Notes: generated from the letters alone by a model not told the origin. Counted from the first letter of the stretch, positions 45,076-56,752 are shown. The stretch: 64,000 nucleotides of DNA from Corydoras sp. C115 (GCA_019802505.1 JAFMOC010000078.1:1537501-1601500), one strand, 5' to 3'. Numbers and translations: made by a program.

Positions 45076-45735
45076 GTCTAAATCCATTACACGTTTTCCT
45101 TCAGCCATCATTTTACAGATATTAAACTGCCTCGCACAACATGCTCACCGAATACCATTAAAGTTATCTAACCGCCAAACTTCAAAGCCCCGCAGCGCAC
45201 ACATGCCAGCTTAATCCGGAGGAGCTTCCCTCTTTCTTCACCATCAGTCCGCTCCCTTAACCGTGTCCACACCAGGGATGTGTGAAACCGTGGCAGGAAT
45301 GAGGTTATTGGAACATTGGGGAATTACGGGAATTTCCCCTCCTCCCTCTCCCCTCAAAATAATCGTGCACACGCTCCCACCCACACACCCACCCACTCTT
45401 ATAAACACACACACACAGACACACACACACACACACACACACATACAGACCATACACAAAACTCGGGGAGCAGTTCATAAGAGAAAACATCAAAGTGATG
45501 AATACATTAGAACTTCATGGGGCATGGAAGACATGACCTCAGCTGCAGCACGGCAATGAGGATTATTAAAGCCCCAGTTCTGTACTTACATAATATTTTC
45601 TTTTATTTACTTTTATGTATAATAGTACTAGTCAAAGTTTCTCCACTGACCATAGAGATGGACCACAAAATGGTACAGAATAATTCAAATCTATGAGGAT
45701 TTTTTTGTCATAAAATTAAAAATGAAACAGCAACT
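45076..45735. other. Single-copy interval, candidate conserved element
   Basis: The 45.08-45.36 kb part is balanced and repeat-free and resembles ancestral non-coding DNA. An AC run with imperfections lies at about 45406-45442. No exon was established. Confidence 0.38.
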
Positions 45736-45737
45736 TT

Positions 45738-45743
45738 ATGGTA

Positions 45744-45798
<55 letters not shown>
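45738..45798. repeat. TA microsatellite
   Basis: A (TA)n run of about 30 repeats. The flanking sequences GCAACTTTATGG and its inverse CAGTAAAGTTGC match, so the run sits at the centre of a small inverted repeat. Confidence 0.9.
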
Positions 45799-45803
<5 letters not shown>

Positions 45804-45847
45804 TAAAGTTGCTGTTTGGTTTTTAATACATATATATACACATACAT

Positions 45848-46081
45848 GGCGGCATAGTGGCTTAGTGGTTGGCATGTTCTCCTCTCAGCACTAGGGATTC
45901 CTGGTTCGAATCCCAATCTGGGTGAAGTTTCCATGTACTCCCCGTGTCTGCGTGGGTTTCCTCCAGGTTCTCCGGTTTCCTCCCACATTGCAAAAACATG
46001 GATCAAGGTCAAATGAATTCTCAAAATTGCCCCATATAGAGTGCGTTTGTGTGAGTGTGTGCCCAGCGATAGACCACATAC

Positions 46082-46126
<45 letters not shown>
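45848..46126 (+). mobile_element. 3'-truncated DANA-like SINE ending in TA run
   Basis: The head begins GGCGGCATAGTGGCTTAG. The body stops after GCCCAGCGATAGA and a (TA)n run (46085-46126) follows. Confidence 0.8.
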
Positions 46127-46127
46127 T

Positions 46128-46290
46128 CCACATTTAACCCATTTAACCAACATGTGCCAGAGCGGTGGGCATCCCTGTATATGGCTACCGGTGAGAGCAA
46201 TTGGGGTTAGGTGCCTCATGGTACTTGGTGGAACCGTCAATCGAACCTGGGATGTTCAGGTCACAAGGCTGGTCTATGACATATAGACTT
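46128..46290 (-). mobile_element. V-SINE/HE1-like fragment
   Basis: The words CACATTTAACCCATTTAACC, CAATTGGGGTTAGGTGCC and CAATCGAACCTGGGATG resemble HE1-type V-SINEs as I remember them, in reverse. The tRNA head end is incomplete. Confidence 0.6.
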
Positions 46291-46675
46291 TGTAGTTTTA
46301 TAATTACAGACTGTAGTCCATCTGTGTTCTGGTTGTTGTTAGTCCCCTGTTGGTTCTCTGTTCTCTATTGACAGAACAGGTATCATTTGGGTGGTGGATT
46401 GTTTCTTGTCAGTTCTGCAGTGAAACTGATGTGGTGAGGGGGTTTTAGTGCAGCAGTGCTGCTGTAGTTTCATTCCTCCACCTCAGTGACACTGCTGGGA
46501 TAGGAATAATGCTAATAATAATAATAACCAAATAACCCCTGCTCTGTGGTGCTACTACTGGGGTTCTGACCATTAGAACAGAGTAAAGGGGACGTACACT
46601 GTATGTACTGTAGAACAAACAGATGGACTACAGTCTGGAATTGTAGAACTACAAAGTCCATCTTAGAACTAAGAA
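46291..46675. repeat. Palindromic-family repeat, rearranged copy
   Basis: It contains CTATTGACAGAACAGGTATC, GCAGTGAAACTGATGTGG, CACTGCTGGGATAGGAAT and CAAACAGATGGACTACAG in the same order as the block at 2.33-2.68 kb. Confidence 0.78.
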
Positions 46676-46707
46676 CATGGACAATAAGTGGAGTAAAAAG
46701 GAGGACA

Positions 46708-46985
46708 TTTCCATCCATCCATCATCTTCCGCTTTATCCTATATTAGGGTCACTGTGGGGTTCCCCATGCCCATCCAGGGGAGAACGTTTCGGGCGCTGG
46801 GTAGATACACCCAGGACAGGGTGCCAATCCATCATTGGACACACTCACCCACACACACTCTATATGGGGCAATTTGGAGAACTCAGTTGACTTGATCCAT
46901 GTTTTGACTGTGGGAGGAAACCGGAGAACCCGGAGGAAACCCACGCAGACACGAGGAGAACATGGAAACCACTAAGCCACCCGGA
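46708..46985 (-). mobile_element. DANA-like SINE lacking B box
   Basis: The tail and core are normal. Sequence jumps from AACATGGAAAC to CACTAAGCCACC, which removes the B box and most of the head. Confidence 0.82.
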
Positions 46986-47664
46986 GGCGTGTCCAATGTG
47001 AGAAATTGCGTTAGAATAGTATCGCAATTCTGATGCAAACTTTCACCATCACACGTCTGACTTTAATGTTAAGGGTGTGTCACCTGCCTGAAGAACCTTT
47101 AGGCGGCTCACGTAAAAAGGTGTGTGTGCATTAAACAGCGTTCATCCGAAGATTGAGCCATACGATGACACCGTATTCCGTGCTAACAGGACCGTGAGCC
47201 GAACACCTAAATCAAACGTTGCAGTCAGAAACATAAAGGCTTCACTCCATCTTTCCTGCTGTATAGAAAAAAAGTATAGTAGCCTCGTCCAAACCAAAAT
47301 CCCAAAGAGTTATTAAAGCTCTTGTAAAAGATATGGTCTGTGACAAGCCAGTGCATTTCCATTCAGTCAGACTTTCCACACTGCCAGCGAACCCGGAGTT
47401 TAGACGCTCAGCACGAGAAATCCCATTAGAACCCAACTCATGAACCTCAGAATATTGAGTTACAGGACAGAAACCACAACTGCAGAATTAGACAAGACGT
47501 GTGAGGTCACTGGCATCAATGAAACGCAGCACCGCGTTCTACCAACACGCCACACGGCACGTTCTGTAACATACAGGAGGCTTTCGACGAGCATGAACAT
47601 CCTGCATGAGCAACCACCAACCATGACAAAACGACGGTGGGTTATTATTCGGTACTCAAACGTG
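46986..47664. other. Single-copy interval, no gene recognised
   Basis: No repeat and no convincing coding frame over nearly 700 bp. The right-hand part may already belong to the LINE remnant that follows. Confidence 0.4.
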
Positions 47665-48310
47665 TGGGTTTCCTCCTCAAAGGTGGACTACGCAACACCA
47701 CCTCCCTCTCTCTGTTTGAGACTGGTCTAAAAACTCATTCATTCATTCATTCATTCATTCATTATCTCCCGCTTTATCCTCTAGTAGGGTCGTGGTGGGG
47801 TTCCCCAGGCCCATCCAGGGGAGAACATCTCGGGCGATGGGCAGATAGACCCAGGACAGGACGCCAATCTATCACTGGGCACACACAGACACACTCAATA
47901 TGAGGCAATTTTGAGAACTCAATTGACTTGATCCATGTTTTTGGACTGTGGGAGGAAACCGGAGAACCCGGAGGAAACCCACGCAGACACGGGGAGAACA
48001 TGGAAACTCCACCCAGATGGGGATTCGAACCGGGAATCCCTAGCGCTGAGAGGAGAACGTGCTAACCACCAAGTCACCGTGCCGCCGTCTAAAATCTCAT
48101 CTTTTTAAATGAGCTTTTAACTGTTAATTAATTATTATTGATATAACTTTATCTTTGTAATTTATTTCATTCTACTTTCTTTTGCACATGATTATTTTTA
48201 AATGTAAAATGTAAATGTTTTTTTTTTTTTTTTTTTTTAAATATGTATGCTTTGTACAGCGTCCTTGGGTGTTCTGAAAGGCGCTTTCAAATAAAATGTA
48301 TTATTATTAT
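47665..48310 (+). pseudogene. LINE ORF2 C-terminus and 3' tail, split by a SINE
   Basis: Before the SINE the plus strand reads GLRNTTSLSLFETGLKTH. After it the frame resumes as LKSHLFK and a stop. This is, from family knowledge, the typical end of a non-LTR reverse transcriptase ORF (SLSLFKxxLKTHLF). The 3' part carries a T run (48217-48239), then GTACAGCGTCCTTGGGTGTT, GAAAGGCGCTTTCAAATAAA and a (TTA)n end (48300-48315), a usual fish LINE tail. It is heavily 5'-truncated and non-functional. The tail differs from that of the L2 fragment at 13.4 kb, so it is a different LINE lineage. Confidence 0.8.
47738..48086 (-). mobile_element. DANA-like SINE with 13-bp TSD inside LINE
   Basis: The flanks are GTCTAAAAACTCA (47725-47737) and GTCTAAAATCTCA (48087-48099), a 12/13 match. 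This fixes the element ends: the 3' tail is (ATTC)n and the 5' end is GCACGGTGACTTGG on the minus strand. Insertion into the last codons of the LINE shows the LINE is older. Confidence 0.92.
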
Positions 48311-48420
48311 TATTTAAACAGTCCCAAAACATAAATTTGATGGTAAATTGGCTGCTCTAAATTGCCCCTATATAGTGTGTGTAAGTGTAATGCATTTGCC
48401 TCCGTCCCAAGGGGCAAATC
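48311..48420 (+). mobile_element. Diverged SINE core fragment
   Basis: CAGTCCCAAAACATAAATTT and GCTGCTCTAAATTGCCCC match an older SINE subfamily also seen at 16.9 and 60.85 kb. Confidence 0.55.
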
Positions 48421-48499
48421 GACACAAAACTGTTGCTCATGGGTTTACAATGAAGAATTTAGGTGTCCACAGGTCTACAGGTCATAAAGTGGATCATAT

Positions 48500-48750
48500 C
48501 ATTCATCCATTATCTTCCACTTTGTCCTATATTAGGGTCACGCCCCATCCAGGGGAGAACGTTTCGGGTGCTGGGCAGATACACCCAGGACAGGGCGCCA
48601 ATCTATCGCTGGGCACACACTCACTCACACAGACACACTCTATATGGGGCAATTTGGAGAACTCAATTGAATTGATCCATGTTTTTGGACTGTGAGAGGA
48701 AACCGGAGAACCCGGAGGAAACCCACGCGGACACGGGGAGAACATGGTGG
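48500..48750 (-). mobile_element. DANA-like SINE lacking head
   Basis: The tail and core are present up to GGGGAGAACATGG. The head is replaced by the start of the 545-bp tandem array. Confidence 0.8.
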
Positions 48751-50610
48751 GGGAACCACACAAAGTCCACCAGAGTTCAGGGAAACCAAACCCAGGACAT
48801 GCTTGCTGTGAGGCAACAGTACTAACCGCTCACTTCATATGGTGTATTTAAAACATGTTAACTGCAAGCAGCACTCAACTCCACTCGGGTTTTTGGTCTA
48901 CCTCACAAAAGGTGTGGATGAGGACTTGCCAAAGAGCAAGCTGAAGCAACAGTGGCAAGAAGAACCTCCCTGTTATGTTGTTATACCAAGACTCAAGACC
49001 AAGACTCAATGGGGGACTCATCCTCCTTGAGCGGCCAGGCAGCATCAACAGTGTAGGACACTAATGTACAGATTGTGTGGTGATCAGATTGTGTCTATAC
49101 CTTCCATAAGTTGGGAGAGAAATGTTTATAACGTTAAAGTTATTAAGTCTTAAGAATCCCTCCACAGAACAACCAAACAGGTGAGAAGATCGTCCATTTC
49201 CTTATTTATTTTCCAAGCCGCTCATTCCGCATCTGCAGTTCACCCACCGGCGTTTCTGGACTGTGGAGGGAAACGTGAGCTCCCAGAGGAAACCCACTCA
49301 GACATGGGGAACCACGAAAAGTCCACACAGAGGAGACCTTGTCCACCAGGACATGCTTGCTGTGAGGCAACGGTACTAACCGCTCACTTCATATGGTGTA
49401 TTTAAAACATTTTAACTGCAAGCAGCACTCAACTCCACTCGGGTCTTTGGTCTACCTCACAAAAAGTGTGGACGAGGACTTGCCAAAGAGCAAGCTGAAG
49501 CAAAAGTGGCAAGAAGAACCTCCCTGTTATGTTGTTATACCAAGACTGAAGACCAAGACTCAATGGGGGACTCATCCTACTTGAGCGGCCAGGCAGCATC
49601 AACAGTGTAGGACACTAATGTACAGATTGTGTCTATACCTTCCACATGTTGAGAGAGAAATGTTTATAACATTAAAGTTATTAAGTCTTAAGTCTTATGA
49701 ATCCCTCCACAGTAAAACCAAACAGGTGAGAAGATCGTCCATTTCCTTATTTATTTTCCAAGCCGCTCATTCCGCATCTGCAGTTCACCCACCGGCGTTT
49801 CTGGACTGTGGAGGGAAACGTGAGCTCCCAGAGGAAACCCACTCAGACATGGGGAACCACGAAAAGTCCACACAGAGGAGACCTTGTCCACCAGGACATG
49901 CTTGCTGTGAGGCAACGGTACTAACCGCTCACTTCATATGGTGTATTTAAAACATTTTAACTGCAAGCAGCACTCAACTCCACTCGGGTCTTTGGTCTAC
50001 CTCACAAAAAGTGTGGACGAGGACTTGCCAAAGAGCAAGCTGAAGCAAAAGTGGAAAGAAGAACCTCCCTGTTATGTTGTTATACCAAGACTGAAGACCA
50101 AGACTCAATGGGGGACTCATCCTACTTGAGCGGCCAGGCAGCATCAACAGTGTAGGACACTAATGTACAGATTGTGTCTATACCTTCCACATGTTGAGAG
50201 AGAAATGTTTATAACATTAAAGTTATTAAGTCTTAAGTCTTATGAATCCCTCCACAGTAAAACCAAACAGGTGAGAAGATCGTCCATTTCCTTATTTATT
50301 TTCCAAGCCGCTCATTCCGCATCTGAAGTTCACCCACCGGCGTTTCTGGACTGTGGAGGGAAACCTGAGCTCTCAGAGGAAACCCACTCAGACATGAGGG
50401 AACCACGAGAAGTCCACACAGAGGAGACCTTGTCCACCAGGTTCAGAAACCAAACCCAGGACATGCTTGCTGTGAGGCAACAGTACTAACCGCTCACTAC
50501 ATATGGTGTATTTAAAACATTTTAACTGCAAGCAGCACTCAACTCCACTCGGGTCTTTGGTCTACCTCACAAAAGGTGTGGATGAGGACTTTGGGTCACG
50601 CTGTGTGCGG
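48751..50610. repeat. 545-bp tandem repeat, about 3.4 copies
   Basis: The landmark GGAACCACAC or GGAACCACGA occurs at about 48754, 49308, 49853 and 50399, so steps are 554, 545 and 546 bp. Units two and three are almost identical. Each includes an older SINE-type piece (GTTTCTGGACTGTGGAGGG, GAGGAAACCCACTCAGACAT), the word TGCTTGCTGTGAGGCAAC, and a 190-bp segment open on the plus strand (encoding LVYLTKSVDEDL-like sequence). The open segments carry no known domain and are most likely incidental, though preserved in three units. Confidence 0.92.
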
Positions 50611-50639
50611 TGTAAACAAAGACTTCATTATGGTTCTCA

Positions 50640-51467
50640 TCTTATTATCTTTCGCTTTATCCTCTATTAGGGTCACGGGGGGCTCCCCATGCCCATTGCC
50701 GCAGTGCTTCAGCAGAACCGTAGATGAAGAGCTGTGAGAACTGCGTGTGTGTCCAGCAATGCCTTGACCCCCTGTCCTGAGTCCTCTACTAGGGTCGTGG
50801 TGGGGTTCCACATGCCCATCCAGGGGAGAACGTTTCGGGCGCTGGGCAGATACACCCAGGACAGGACGCCAATCTATCACTGGACACACACTCACTCCCA
50901 AACACACTCTATATGGGGCAATTTGGAGAATTTAATTTACCTTCATCCATGTTTTTGGACTGTGGGAGGAAACCGGAGAACCCGGAGGAAACCCACACGG
51001 ACATGGGGAGAACATGGAAACTCCACCCAGATTGGGATTCAAACCGGGAATCCCTAGTGCTGAGAGGAGAACATGCTAACCACTAAGCCACCGTGCCGCC
51101 CTTTATAAAAGCTTCATTCATTTATTCATACATTATCTTCCGCTTTATCCTCTATTAGGGTCGCGGGGGGGTTCCACATGCCCATCCAGGGGAGAACGTT
51201 TCGGGCGCTGGGCAAATACACCCAGGACAGGGCGCCAATCTAATGTTGGGCACACACTCGCACACACAGACACACTCTATATGGGGCAATTTGGAGAACT
51301 CAATTGACTTGATCCATGTTTTTGGACTGTGGGAGGAAACCGGAGAAACAGGAGGAAACCCACGTGGACACGGGGAGAACATGGAAACTCCACCCAGATT
51401 GGGATTCGATTGGGAATCCCTAGTGCTGAGAGGAGAACATGCCAACCACTAAACCACCGTGCCACCC
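50640..51467 (-). mobile_element. SINE tail fragment and two DANA-like SINEs
   Basis: A tail fragment lies at about 50640-50703. Copies lie at about 50782-51103 (tail cut) and 51115-51467 (full; B box altered to GATTCGATTG). Confidence 0.82.
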
Positions 51468-51549
51468 GTTATGAAAGCTTATTAAACTATATTGTGTATT
51501 TGGCATGTATGTTAATGGTGCAAATGTGCAAATTTGCAATTACCCCCCC

Positions 51550-51682
<133 letters not shown>

Positions 51683-51944
51683 TACCCCTGACTGAAGAGC
51701 TTCTGAGAAACCGCTTTGAAGTACTGACACAACCAGAGACAGTCAGGACCGTTAAAGAAAGACCTTTGAGTTGAAAGACTTCAAACAATCAAGTCATAAG
51801 ACAAGAGCAGGTTGACGGTTTAATTAGTCACTAACGAGCTCGGCTCCTAATTAGGAAAGTACCCAATTTACCAGCAACACAGTGTGCAAAGCCTCCATCA
51901 AACCCCAAACTATAGACCCCGTGGTGTCTCATTATTCTGACCAC

Positions 51945-52150
51945 GTAATCCTCTACTAGGGTCACAGGGAGGGGTTCCCCACGCCCACGCGAGGGAGAAC
52001 TTCACGGGGGGGGGGTTCCCCATGCCCATCCAGGGGAGGAAGATTCGGGTGCCAATCTGGTGCACACTCAAACGGACAGACAAACACTACATAGGGGCAA
52101 TTAAGATCAGCCAAATCACCTTGAATCCATGTTTTTGGGCTGAGGAACTG
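51945..52150 (-). mobile_element. Degraded SINE
   Basis: GTTCCCCATGCCCATCCAGG, GGGGCAATTAAGATCAGCC and CCATGTTTTTGGGCTG are present but much of the core is lost. A partial tail duplication lies at about 51960-51990. Confidence 0.6.
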
Positions 52151-52206
52151 ATGAAGTGCTGCCACTAACCTTTAGTTATGAAGCTGATCTAGACATTTTA
52201 TTCTTT

Positions 52207-53520
52207 TAGTGGCTTAGTGGTTAGCATGTTCTCCTCTCAGCACTAGGGATTCCCGGTTCGAATCCCAATCTGGGTGGAGTTTCCATGTTCTCCCCGTATC
52301 TGTGTGGGTTTCCTCCGGGTTCTCCGGTTTCCTCCCACAGCCCAAAAACATGGATCAAGGTAAAGTGAATTATCCAAATTGCCCCATATAGAGTGTGTCT
52401 GTGTGAGTGAGTGTGTGTCCAGTGATGGATTGGCGCCCTGTCCTGGGTGTATCTGCCCAGCGCCCGAAACGTTCTCCCCTGGATGGACATGGAGAACCTC
52501 CCCCCCCCCATACACACACACACAACCCTAATGTGGCAGCACGGTGGTTTAGTGGTTTAGCATGTTCTCCACTCAGCACTAGGGATTCCCGGTTCGAATC
52601 CCAATCTGCATAGAGTTTCCATGTTCTCCCCGTGTCCATGCGGGTTTCCTCCGGGTTCTCCGGTTTCCTCCCACAGTCCAAAAACATGGATCGAGGTCAA
52701 TTGAGTTCTCCAAATTGCCCCATATAGAGTGTGTCTGTGTGTGTGAGTGTGTGTCCAGTGATAGCTTGCCACCCTGTCCTGGGTGTATCTGCCCAGTGCC
52801 CGAAACGTTCTCCCCTGGATGGACATGGGGAACCTCCCTCCCCACATACACACACAAACACACACAACCCTAATGTGGCAGCATGTTGGCTTAGTGGTTG
52901 GCATGTTCTCCTCTCAGCACTAAGGATTCCCGGTTCGAATCCCAATCTGCGTTCCATGTTTCCATGTTCTCCCAGTGTCCACGCGGGTTTCCTCCGGGTT
53001 CTCCGGTTTCCTCCCACGGTCCAAAAACATGGATCAAAGTAAACTGAATGCTCCAAATTGCCCCATATAGAGTGTGTTTGTGTGAGTGAGTGTGTGTCCA
53101 GTGATAGCTTGCCACCCTGTCCTGGGTCTATCTGCCCAGCGCCCGAAACGTTCTCCCCTGGATGGACATGGAGCACCTCCTCCCCCCCCCCCCACACACA
53201 CACACAACCCTAATGTGGCAGCACGGTGGCTTAGTGGTTGGCATGTTCTCCTCTCAGCACTAAGGATTCCCGGTTCGAATCCCAATCTGCTTTCCATGTT
53301 CTCCCCGTGTCCACGCGGGTTTCCTCCGTGTTCTCCGGTTCCCTCCCACAGTCCAAAAACATGGATCAAGGTCAATTGAATGCTCCAAATTGCCCCATAT
53401 AGAGTGTGTCTGTGTGTGTGAGTGTGTGTCCAGTGATAGCTTGCCACCCTGTCCTGGGTGTACCCGAAACGTTCTCCTCTGGATGGACATTACGATTAAG
53501 CAGAAGACAATGAATGAATG
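52207..53520 (+). repeat. Tandem array of full-length SINEs, period about 342 bp
   Basis: Four plus-strand SINE units share the junction AACCCTAATGTGGCAGCA, so the tail of one fuses directly to the head of the next. Junctions lie at about 52525, 52866 and 53208. Shared derived features include a CA-rich insertion (CATACACACACA) before AACCCTAATG and GATAGCTTGCCACC in place of the usual GATAGATTGGCGCC. The final unit ends in a normal (ATGA)n tail and then (TTAA)n. Confidence 0.9.
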
Positions 53521-54010
53521 AATGAATGAATTAATTAATTAATTAATTAATTAATGGGACAGTCAGTCCAACACGCCAGATGTTTAAACTTTTAAAGTTT
53601 GTAAAAACACGCTGCTGAACTGAAAGGCGTCTTTAAAGCCGCAGAGCTGCAGCGTTCGGGACAATCGCTGTATTGTTGGAAAGCCTCACTCACCTTCAGC
53701 TGCAGCGCCGCGGGTTCGAGGCTTCAGGCTTCAGGCTTCCGACGAAGCAAACGCTCTTTATTCTGAACTTGATTCGAAATAAAAGTCTTTTCTGAGCGGA
53801 GGAGACGCCGGCTGCACACTGTGCGCACACTGAGCGTAAAGCGCGCTGTCTGAGGGCAGACTGAAGGCTTTGAGGAATCACGCCATCGGAATGCGGCGAA
53901 CAGACACGCCACTGTGTTTTCACAGCCACACACACGGGGCAACCCCACCTTCAACCCCGGCCCGGGCCTCCCCGCCTTCCCCTTTAAACAGTACCAACCA
54001 CAGAGGAATT
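53521..54010 (-). other. CpG-rich single-copy interval with a strong splice-donor match
   Basis: The 53.64-53.98 kb part is rich in CpG. On the minus strand GCTGAAG is followed by GTGAGT at 53693, an ideal donor. Upstream of it the minus strand has no frame open into the donor, so if it is an exon it would be a non-coding first exon. It has the same strand as the Cys-rich exon at 35-36 kb. This is only a candidate. Confidence 0.3.
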
Positions 54011-56015
54011 AATATTGACCCAAACCAACTATGATTTTTTTAAATTATTTTTTTTCTCCCTTTAAACGTGACGTGTCAACATAAAGTTGTTTTAATTCAC
54101 TGATTTAATATTGTAATATTCACAGCTTTTAATAACACTGTTTTATGTGAGCAGAATAATATAATCAGTTTTATGTTGAGTTTCTTTTGGGGGGTCATTT
54201 TGTCACATGCTTGTTTTAACAGTATTCCATACGTTAAACAATGTATCAACATAAAGTGTCACTAATAAATTCACTTATGTAATATTCACAGTTTTTAATA
54301 ACACTGTTTTATGTGATCAGAATAATATAATCAGTTTTATGTTGAGTTCCTAATGTCGTTTTGGGGGGTCATTTTGTCACGAGCTTGTTTTAAACAGTAT
54401 TCTGTACGTTAAACGACGTTTCAACATAAAGTGTCACTAATAAATTAATTAAATTCACTGTTGTAATATTCACAGCTTTTAATAACACTGTTTTATGTTA
54501 TTAGTATAATATAATCTGTTTTATGTTGAGTTCCTAATGTCGTTTTGGGGGGTCATTTTGTCACGTACTTGTTTTTAACAGTATTCCGCACGACATAAAG
54601 TTGTTTTAATACACTGATGTAATATTGTAATATTCACAGTTTTTAATAATACTGTTTTATGTTATTAGTATAATATAATCAGTTTTATGTTGAGTTCCTA
54701 ATGTCGTTTTGGGGGGTCATTTTGTCACGAGCTTGTTTTAAACAGTATTCCGTACGACGTAAATTGTTTTAATACACTGATTTAATATTGTAATATTCAC
54801 AGCTTTTAATAACACTGTTTTATGTGATCAGAATAATATAATCAGTTTTATGTTGAGTTTCTTTTGGGGGGTCATTTTGTCACGTGCTGGTTTTTAACAG
54901 TATTCCGTACGTTAAACAATGTATCAACATAAAGTGTCACTAATAAATTTACTTATGTAATATTCACAGCTTTTAATAACACTGTTTTATGTGATCAGAA
55001 TAGTATAATCAGTTTTATGTGAGTTCCTAGTGTCGTTTTGGGGGGGTCATTTTGTCACTTGCTTGTGTTAACAGTATTCCGTACGACGTAAAGTTGTTTT
55101 AATTCACAAATTCACTGTTGTAATATTTTACAGTTTTTAATAACACTGTTTTATGTGATCAGAATAATATAATCAGTTTTATGTTGAGTTCCTAATGTCG
55201 TTTTGGGGATCATTTTGTCACGTGTTTGTTTTTAACAGTATTCCGTACGACATAAAGTTGTTTTAATACACTGATTTAATATTGTAATATTCACAGCTTT
55301 TAATAACACTGTTTTATGTGATCAGAATAATATAATCAGTTTTATGTTGAGTTCCTAATGTCGTTTTGGGGGTCATTTTGTCACGTGCTTGTTTTAACAG
55401 TATTCCATACGTTAAACGACGTTTCAACATAAAGTTGTTTTATTCATTAATTCATTCATTATCTCCCGCTTTATCCTCTATTAGGGTCGCGGTGGGGTTC
55501 CCCATGCCCATCCAGGGGAGAACGTCTCGGGCGCTGGGCAGATACACCCAGGACAGGACGCCAATCTATCACTGGGCACACACTCACACACACAGACACA
55601 CTCTATATGGGGCAATTTGGAGAATTCAATTGACTTGATCCATGTTTTTTGGACTGTGGGAGGAAACCGGAGAACCCGGAGGAAACCCACGCAGACACGG
55701 GGAGAACATGGAGACTCCACCCAGATGGGGATTCGAACCGGGAATCCCTAGCGCTGAAAGGAGAACATGCTAACCACTAAGCCACCGTGCCACCTAAAGT
55801 TGTTTTAATTCACTGGTTTAATATTGTAATATTCACAGCTTTTAATAACACTGTTTTATGTGATCAGAATAATATAATCAGTTTTATGTTGAGTTCCTAA
55901 TGTCGTTTTGGGGGGGTCATTTTGTCACGTGCTTGTTTTAACAGTATTCCATACGTTAAACGACGTTGAGCGTGACGTCATCCGACGTATCAACATAAAG
56001 TGTCACTAATAAATT
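54011..56015. repeat. AT-rich satellite, units about 163-184 bp
   Basis: The landmark AATAACACTG (or a one-base variant) occurs at 54131, 54297, 54481, 54645, 54808, 54975, 55139, 55302 and, after a SINE, 55844, so typical spacing is 163-167 bp (one of 184). Each unit carries TTTTATGTTGAGTTCCTAAT, GGGGGGTCATTTTGTCACG, ACAGTATTCCGTACG and CATAAAGTTGTTTTAAT. A SINE interrupts the last units. Confidence 0.93.
55443..55794 (-). mobile_element. DANA-like SINE with perfect 13-bp TSD
   Basis: The flanks TAAAGTTGTTTTA (55430-55442 and 55795-55807) are identical. This gives a clean full-length element of 352 bp whose 5' end is GGTGGCACGGTGGCTTAG on the minus strand. Both promoter boxes are intact. 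It is younger than the satellite. Confidence 0.95.
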
Positions 56016-56026
56016 CATTAAATTCA

Positions 56027-56500
56027 TTGATTCATCCATTATCTCCCGCTTTATCCTCTATTAGGGTCGCGGGGTGGTTCCCCATGCCCATCCAGGGGAG
56101 AACGTCTCGGGCGCTGGGCAGATACACCCAGGACAGGGCGCCAATCTATCACTGGGCACACACTCACTCACACAGACACACTCTATATGGGGCAATTTGG
56201 AGAATTCAATTGACTTGATCCATGTTTTTGGACTGTGGGAGGAAACCGGAGAACCCTGAGGAAACCCACGTGGACACGGGGAGAACATGGAAACTCCACC
56301 CAGATTGGTATTCAAACCTTGATCCCCAGCGCTGAGATGCTGACATCCTAACCACCACCCCAAGGGATAATTTAGATGAAGGGCAATTTAGAGCATCCGC
56401 TTTATATTGAATCCATGTTTTTGGATTCCGGAGAACCCGGAGGAAGCCTACGCAGACACGGGGAGAAGATGAAAACTCCACCCATATCGGGATGCTTTGG
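56027..56500 (-). mobile_element. DANA-like SINE and an older SINE fragment
   Basis: One copy lies at about 56027-56360, with a degraded head (GCTGACATCCTAACC). A diverged core fragment lies at about 56370-56500. Confidence 0.78.
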
Positions 56501-56752
56501 GCTTGATCTATTCTCACACCTGATGGTAATTCTAGCCATGCTTTAAAACTATCTCAGATTCAGGTCAGTTGCTATCTCGTTTATGAGGGCTGTGAACTTT
56601 GAGATTGGTTTATGGTGGAGGAGCAGTGTGTGTTTACACAAGATCCGCTGTGATTGGTACAGCGATGCCGGCGCCAGTTTCGTTTGAATTCTGATTGGAC
56701 GTTTACATTTAGTGCTTCAACAGATGATTTTATTCAAAGCGACTTACAAATG
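56501..56752. other. Single-copy interval ending in L2-like tail
   Basis: No gene is seen. At about 56700-56752 lies a minus-strand L2/V-SINE tail (CAACAGATGATTTTATTC, AAGCGACTTACAAATG) that directly adjoins the next SINE. Confidence 0.5.

Noticed and set aside
48839..50129. Small protein family encoded by the 545-bp repeats
   Set aside because: The frames are conserved because the DNA units are recent duplicates. There is no independent sign of coding selection, so it is kept only as a finding to test.
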